Source of the DNA: Cristatella mucedo
Lineage: Eukaryota > Bryozoa > Phylactolaemata > Cristatellidae
Reading direction: 5' to 3'
Length of the DNA: 64,000 nt
Assembly: GCA_009760855.2 (NCBI GenBank)
Contig: WPIO01000001.1
Coordinates: forward strand, 3,680,001 to 3,744,000
Shown here: piece after piece, positions 57,786-64,000 of the stretch
Layout of the letters: the number at the start of each line of letters is the position of its first letter
Position numbering within the stretch: position 1 is the first letter of the stretch
Position numbers and translations under genes: made by a program
The notes under the pieces: model-generated
Database searches by the model: none
What the model saw: only the letters and a program-made list of their open reading frames with translations
What the model was told of the DNA's origin: nothing

Positions 57786-58143
57786 AAGGCCAGTTGATTC
57801 ACCAGCCTAAGCTAAGCTGCACCAAGAAAGCCTTGTCGATTTTCACACCAATGGGAAATGGGCAATGCAAAAGTTCGTCAAATGACTCGAACCATGACGA
57901 CGGCCGTAAATTGTGAGAAAATTACCGACAGCCTAAGACCTAGGGGTCAGACTTATTCTCAGGCTCAAAGAAAAATTAAGACGTTCAAATACCAGAAATA
58001 CAGCGAAATACAATAGGCGTCGCACTCGGCATATTTATATTACCAAGTATAAAGGTAAAAACTACGTTTGAAGATAAATACATTTCGAGGAAAATCTTAC
58101 GGCCCTTGATTTTCTTCTTCTTTCATTTCACAATCTCTTTGCT

Positions 58144-58481
58144 TCAGTACGCAGCCAGCGCAAAGATCATCCAACTTTTGAAGTCCCTCTGCAGAATGAA
58201 GCTTCGCTGCCATCCTTTAAAAATGTCATGTACGGCTCGTTTCATGCTGGTACTGTGTACTCCTTCATAGAATTGAAAGCCGCACAATAATCTGTATTGT
58301 TCATCATGTACCAAGCAGCCTCTCTTATCCGCGAGGAAGTCAAGTCGTTCCATTTTGCTCGACAGGAGGCGCTGTGGACACAATCAGCCCTCGTAATAAT
58401 ATTTGGTAATTTTCCGATACGTCTCCTTTCACAACCACTGTAATCTTTGCTTCAGCTGCGTCATTCGGCTGCAATAAAAGC
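58144..58481 (-). CDS. Uncertain terminal exon(s), unknown product
   Basis: On the - strand a strong acceptor ('tttgtgcttttattgcag', ending 58,471) opens PNDAAEAKITVVVKGD. A possible 50-odd-nt intron (donor 'gtatcg', acceptor 'tgtgtccacag') would join this in frame to MERLDFLADKRGCLVHDEQY and FKGWQRSFILQRDF, ending TGA at 58,144. Without the intron the first frame stops after about 40 codons. No family is recognised, and no upstream exon was securely connected. Confidence 0.25.
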
Positions 58482-59270
58482 ACAAAGAGAAATGCAGTTC
58501 CTAGAGTTGCATAGCACTGTGTTTTGCATTCATCTGCCAGAAAGTTCAAAATAGAAGTTTTAAGACTTGATAGACGTGCATTCAGGCAATCAGGCTGCAG
58601 CTCATTCCGTAGTCCAGCAGAAAGCTACCGCTTTAATGATACCGCAGTAATACCACTGAGCCGAAAAGCGAGTTATCAGTATAGTACTAATGTAACAGCA
58701 GCGCATGGCCTGTGGTGACGATGGGCTAAACGCTACTGACAACGTTCGAGGTACCAGTTGAGCACTAATGCAGCAACATCTCCAGCCCATCTAGTCGATG
58801 GGTTGAACTAGAAGCCAGTGTAACCAGATCATTAAAGCTACGGCTTGCAGTACCAATCAACGATCCTAACATTGCTGGCACGTTTGCAAGCGTTGACTTA
58901 GTTGGCTTGCTAGAAAAAAAAATTGCAAAAAAGTCTGTATGCATCTAGAGTAGTAGAACTATAAGATTCCATTGTTGTGAGACTACTTTAGTAGAAACGT
59001 CTTTGATCAACCTCAAGTTCGTGGACTTCTGTCGAGTCAAAAACCGTTTGGAGGCTGGGCGTAGAGTCAAAACCGTGTGGAAGCACGCAGCCTATTCAAA
59101 TTAAAGCCAAACGATTCGTGACCGCTTTAATGTCCTTGGCAAGGTTGATGAGAAAAGTATAAGTTTAGAGCCGTACACGACAGTTAATCTAAGTATGCAT
59201 ACTTGCTTGGGGCAACCACCTCACTTGCGATTGGCCCTTATATGTCTTAGGAAAGTAGAAAAGCAAACGT

Positions 59271-60857
59271 TTAAACGTGCTTAACTGTCGAAGGAATGTA
59301 TATGGCATATAGCACCTTCGGACATCGTCGCAATAGCGGAAAAAGAAAGACACCCTGCCCTCGTTCAGAGTTAAACCAATCATCATTGGAAACAGCTGCT
59401 CACATCATTACACAGCACAGATTCAAATACATACGTTGTAGTTGTCCGGAGGTGTCCAAGTAATGGTAATTTTCTTTTTCGTTCCTGCTTCCAAATAACC
59501 CTGAAAGAGCACACCTTAGCCGGTAAACCCGAGCAACTGCTTTACCAGCATAAGGAGCTTACTCAGCTTATCGGCTTAAATTCATCTAACAAAAACGGGC
59601 AGCAGGGTAATAGTGCAGCTGAGCAAGTATAGCTGAGCAAGTATACCGGTAAGATCTTTCTCAAAACAAGAAGCGCTTTGCTGCCAAATCAAGATTACAA
59701 TCACTGCAGCTGCTAAGTTCCAGCCTCCGGCCAGGAGCAGGAAGGCAAGATTGAGGTAAAGGTTGAGATCGACTGAGTGTGGCACGGTGGCACATTACAA
59801 CTGATGTATGAGTTACCATGGAACATTTACCTTAGGCTCTGTAATCGCAAATCCTTTGGAGGCTATCAGGTTGGCATTTTCAAACGAATACTCGCCGTTC
59901 TAAATAAAAACCCAAGAGTATTATCTTGCTTACATGCACTAAGTGACAGGATGAAGCAATAATTGACTCGCTTGACTGGAGGCAGCAATGGATGTACCGA
60001 CGAGCTGACGACACACAGTGTACCAGTCTCCAAACCACAGTAGCAAAATGCCAACATATGCAAAGAAATCTTTAAACAGCAGCTTGTTGACAACAAAAAC
60101 TGCAACCACTAGCAGAGACTGAAAGTATAGTCCTGAACACAGAACAAGAAATAAGCTCGCGCGAGACTGACTCACGCATCGTCCAGAATGCCTTCGAACT
60201 GCTGACATCGTGCTTAGCTACAGTCATATAATAGTTTGGATGGCTTCGTGTGACTAAACAATAAATTCTGCACCAGCTCCTCTAGCCTATGATCGATCAC
60301 CCTTGCACAGCGAAAGAAAATTTTCGAATGACAACAGTCAGGCTGGCGACGAGATTTGCGACAAGCTATAATAGACTTAATGTAATCCTGTTCTGCATCA
60401 CATCTACATGCAGTAAAAGCTGGAAACTACATGTGCACATACGATTCACAGGACATGAACGCAGATCCAGTGCCAGCTGGGGCACAGATGCATATGGAGA
60501 TGTACGGCTTGCCTCTTTACCTTCTTTTGACTAACTGCCATGGTCCTGACACAGCCGATCGCAATGTCTGCCGTTGATGGCACAAACTGTCCGTCGCGAA
60601 CCATGCTATAGAACATGAGCAGAATGTGGCCTGCGAATGGTCGCACATCTGCAAATATCAGGAGCAGCATTGACACAAGTTCAAGAAGTTAAATGTTGTG
60701 CTGAGCAGGAGAAAAACAAGTCAGAACATTAATTGATGTGACATGCGAAAAAGAGACTGCAGATTATGGTCATGCGAGCGGTGTGCAAGAAATTTTCTTA
60801 CAAAATTTTTGCTGAGATTGAGAGAAAGACGGAGATTAGTTGAGAGAGAGTGAGAGT

Positions 60858-60898
<41 letters not shown>

Positions 60899-61021
60899 CA
60901 AGTGGAAAGATAATTAACAGGTGAGGAGAGGAGATGAGACGAGAATGCAGGAGTAGGGAGAGGGGGTGAGCAGAAAAGAGGGAAGGAAGGTGCTGAGAAA
61001 GAGGAGACGAATGAAAGAGAT

Positions 61022-61053
<32 letters not shown>

Positions 61054-62333
61054 TATGCGAGCTGGAAGATGGAGGGAGAGGAGGAAGAAACACTCAAGCG
61101 AGCGAGCGATAGAGACAGAGAGAAGGAGGCAAGCAGTAAAGGAAAAGAGAGGAACAATACAAGAGAAAGAGCAAGTGGTGTGAGGGAGAGAGAGAGAGAG
61201 CAAGAGAAAGGAGGTGGTTAGCAATGAGAGAATGTGACGGGACAATACAGAAGAAAGGAGAGGGGGAGCAGAAGTGAGTGAAAAAGCAAGAGATCAATAG
61301 AGACGAGAGAGAGAGAGAGATGTTGTCTTACAATGCCAGTGAAAAAGTTTCCAAGGTTTGAGTATTCAATAGAAAAATCTAGTATAGCAACAAAAAGATT
61401 CGCATTATATATTAGTCCACATACATACTCGAGGTAGCGACTGAGATCAGTATACCCTATAGATGAGAAAACATGGTGGAGAGAGGGCACACTTGTGCTC
61501 TGTGTGTGTAGTATGTATGTGTGTGTGTGCGCGCGCAGGCGCGCATGCGCGCGTGTGTATGTTGCGTGTGCATGCACACGAATGACTGCCTGCAAGCTAT
61601 AGTCTGGAAGAAAGAAACGCACAAGCTGACCATTATATGATCTGGGAGTCAGCAGGCGCATTTTCTGTCATAGCGAAAGCACAAATATGTGCTGTCGAAA
61701 AAGCATCGGCCGAAAGCAGGCCACTATGTCAAAGCAAACCGTACTGAAAATGATACGGCTGCAGGCCAGCTGTAGCACCTCAGTCAAAAGAACGAATGAA
61801 CATGCATTATTTTTAGATTATGCAAAGCGTTGAAAGAAAGCAGTCCGTGGCACTAATCAGGTCACTAGCACGAGCCGAAGCTCTCAGAAGAAATATGAAG
61901 CCATGCAAATGAAACGAAGCTAAGATGCAAGTGAGAAGGATTTGCAGGCCACCGATCTTAGAACTGCAAGAACGAAGCAAGTGTCACGCCTTGACACCTT
62001 ACCTTGAACAAATCGAGCTCTCCTGTCTGAAAGTCACGGAGATCATATACTTTGCGAGACTTTGAATGCACACGGTACAGGTGAGGTCGAAGCATTCGCT
62101 CGTACTGCAGACCTGATCCACTCGAATCACACTGGTAAGCGTGGAGCAGAGGACCAACCTCGAGCAGCGCAAACCAGGTGCAAGTGTCGCGGACACGAGC
62201 ACATACCTTCATCCGGCTCAACTGAAGGTACAGGCACTAATGACTCCACTTCGGGCTTAAGGGTCTCGCCTCCAGTGACGTACATGATGTGCTCTTTGCA
62301 CTGCCCAATCACTTGGAATGAATAAGCCTCCTC
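59271..62333 (-). CDS. Unrecognised multi-pass membrane protein gene (partial)
   Basis: Exons on the - strand in coding order: 62333-62207 (phase 0-1), 62112-62003 (1-0), 61456-61332 (1-0), 60648-60521 (1-0), 60132-59998 (1-1), 59772-59647 (1-1), 59500-59435 (1-1), 59395-59271 (1-stop). The last four join perfectly in phase. Three joints upstream need a small 0-1 exon each; one candidate (HDVSSSKAFWTM, donor 'gtgagt' near 60,170) fits. The product starts with a soluble part (SFQVIGQCKEHIMYVTGGET; YRVHSKSRKVYDLRDFQTGE), then hydrophobic segments (GHILLMFYSM; SLLVVAVFVVNKLLF; YVGILLLWFGDWY; LAFLLLAGGWNLAAAVIVIL) and a polar C-terminus ending PSTVKHV. It is probably a membrane protein with 4-6 spans; the family is not recognised. 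The 5' end is missing. Introns are short, unlike receptor 2. Confidence 0.5.
60858..60898. repeat. (GA)n microsatellite
   Basis: Pure GA run inside a purine-rich zone (60,830-61,320) of the - strand gene's introns; a second run is at 61,022-61,056. Long Ser/Leu ORFs on the - strand here are artefacts. Confidence 0.95.
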
Positions 62334-62469
62334 CTGGAATAAAGAGGCTGACATTAGCTGTCATGCACCAGCTGACACTTAGCATGTCAAATACGGCTAC
62401 GGTCGGTTTATTCAATAGCCTAATCTATATAGTGGGAAACTAGCATTAGCAGCTCTTATAGGACTTGCA

Positions 62470-62525
62470 GAAGGCAGTAAAAGATTGTCTGCAATAAAAC
62501 TCGAACCCGCGACCAGAGTAGTAAA
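62470..62525 (-). mobile_element. tRNA-derived SINE fragment
   Basis: 'gcaataaaactcgaacccgc' and 'gaccagagtag' are the reverse complement of B box and flank. Short and diverged. Confidence 0.4.
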
Positions 62526-63399
62526 CATTGATCACATTATTATTGAGCTAGTACTGGACGATGAAAATCCGAGCAGTATATGTGCAGCTTTACGCAGGCA
62601 AAGATTGTAATCAAGGACACACTCTTGAGTTTTTCTTGAGTGGTGAACTTGACAGCATCAATTTAAATAGCACCAGGGTCATCGTCTACCGCCGCTATAG
62701 TCTATTGTCAGTTACATTTCGTCTACAACATCTTTACATTAAACGTGTGCTTAGTTTTTTGAGTGCTACCTTGACAGTTTTCTTTACACACAAGGTGCAC
62801 CATGTCATTTACTTTACGATGCTCCTAAGTGTAACAGCAACTCTCAGAGTGGCACGTTACACGGCAGTTAGTTTTGCTCGAAGAGGCAGTTCCAGGCGAC
62901 CACAAAACTGCTCAGCGACTCCAAGCCTAACATTCTCCAAATCGACTGCTCTTTTGTGTGTAGCATGTCCTCTTGGAAAGCCTCATGCCATGCTCAGCTG
63001 CTATTGTAATCTGTTCCTCATGCTGCATTAGTGGCTTTGCCTTGACATTCTTTTGGGTCTTCGAATTCAACAAAAGATTTAGCACGAGCAAAAGCACTGC
63101 ACGGTTCGAGATTAGAGGAGGAACAAAATGAAAGCCAAACTTGAATTTTGCTAAATGCCACGTGCTCTCCGAAAGTCGGGCATACTAAAAGAATTGGTCC
63201 TGATCCAGGATCCAGTAACTCATAAGATTATCATACTTCCAATTATAATCAAATGCTGCTGGATGTCTGGATGTGGGATGGCAGTTATTCAGCTGCATTA
63301 ACTGATGGATGCTTCATTTGAGTTACCTGCTGTTGCCCCACTAGTGCTGAAATTGGCCTGTGAGTTACTCACGGTACACAAACATGATGAAATTGGTTT

Positions 63400-64000
63400 G
63401 TTTTTCGGTTATCATTTTTACGATAATAAGATGTATCTGTCATTTAAACCGTCTACACTCACTGGAGCAACTGAAATACTGTATGCTAGCCTGTCAGGCA
63501 TTAGATCCTGGCTATCCACCTCTTTTCTTAATCTGGACGATGATAAAACCGAATTCCTACTCACTGGAAACCCCTAAGCATGTGGCTTAACGAGGATAGT
63601 TCTCTCTTCTAATTGGTGATGCTGTTATGCGACCGTCACAATTTGTTCACAATCTAGAAGTCCTCTTTGATAGCTGCTTAAATTTTGCCAGTTACATTAG
63701 TAACAATGTCTCCACAACTAGCCATCACGTGCAATCCTTGTCTGAGATTAGCTTTCTACCGCGGTGACTTTCTAAAAATTTAACTTGCTCCTTGGTTCTA
63801 CCTAGGCTACACTACTCCGATTCTGCTCTGGTTGATTGATCAAAAAAGCCATTATGCCTCTTCGGCTAGTGATAAAAATGGCTGCAAATCGAGTCGACGA
63901 ATCTCAGAGTTTCATCCACGCGTCCCCTTTGCTGAAAGAGCTGGAATGGCTCCCAGTCGATCAACGTATACAAAGTTCTTACTCTGACCTAAAAGGCTTC
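63400..64000 (+). mobile_element. LINE family B copy, running off the right edge
   Basis: 'MYLSFKPST' and 'SFLNLDDDKTEFLLTGNP' are the CR1 reverse-transcriptase blocks after the YADD site (normally QLYLSF and LKLNDDKTEFLLIG). Continuing in broken frames: 'SSLIAA-like NFASYISNNVSTTS' and 'HASPLLKELEWLPVDQRIQ'. The YADD itself is not visible. It continues past the window. Confidence 0.75.

Noticed and set aside
59189-59500. Alternative frame reading KKKITITWTPPDNYN then LFPMMIGLTLNEGRVSFF, resembling an Ig-like/ASPM-type fold
   Set aside because: It needs phase 0, which does not join the preceding exon ending in phase 1. The phase-1 frame joins and ends cleanly. Kept only as an alternative.
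60721-61661. 174- and 147-codon - strand ORFs
   Set aside because: They run through GA repeats, giving Ser/Leu repeats. Only the 61,332-61,456 part has splice sites and normal composition.
1-64000. CRISPR arrays, operons, rRNA
   Set aside because: None seen. The repeats present lack CRISPR spacing and the sequence is eukaryotic.

Overview
The window is nuclear DNA from an animal, probably an invertebrate. The coding blocks are short, are bounded by GT-AG (and one GC-AG) splice sites, and are mostly in phase 1, as in metazoan extracellular receptors. Between them lie CR1-type LINE remnants, a tRNA-derived SINE family, a dead Tc1/mariner copy and many microsatellites. There are no bacterial operons and no rRNA or tRNA genes. 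I cannot name the species.

Two receptor genes lie head to tail on the + strand. Receptor 1 (about 3.5-11.1 kb, 5' end not found) has three short phase 1-1 ectodomain exons, a membrane exon ending in Arg-Arg-Arg-Arg, and a cytoplasmic exon with six tyrosines. Receptor 2 (20,509-54,152) is a complete model of six exons: signal peptide, C-type lectin-like domain split over two exons, Ser/Thr-rich stalk, membrane exon and a tail with eight tyrosines. Its phases agree at every junction and the assembled frame is exactly 434 codons plus stop. Both genes share the stalk / membrane / tail exon layout and the same phase-2 intron right after the membrane anchor. They look like paralogous or convergent signalling receptors, plausibly innate-immune or allorecognition type (inference).

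The right end (about 59.2-62.4 kb, - strand) holds a compact multi-exon gene for a membrane protein that I do not recognise. A doubtful second fragment lies at 58.1-58.5 kb.

The rest is repeat-rich. There are two CR1-like LINE families: family A ends in a conserved box plus an ATT tail, and family B ends near an 'ACATT' tail. At least nine tRNA-type SINE copies are present, one carrying a family-A LINE tail. Other elements are an 836-bp element with 36-bp inverted ends inside receptor 2 intron 4, a degenerate array of about 170-bp units with a 10-bp inner period that abuts the receptor 2 promoter (17.5-20.3 kb), a 44-bp hairpin minisatellite, a 24-bp minisatellite inside a LINE copy, and a nested AT palindrome of about 430 bp.

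Stretches not listed separately (for example 22.4-24.5, 25.2-26.7, 38.0-40.2, 42.0-43.9, 56.0-56.9 kb) show only short random ORFs and decayed sequence; I see nothing supportable there.
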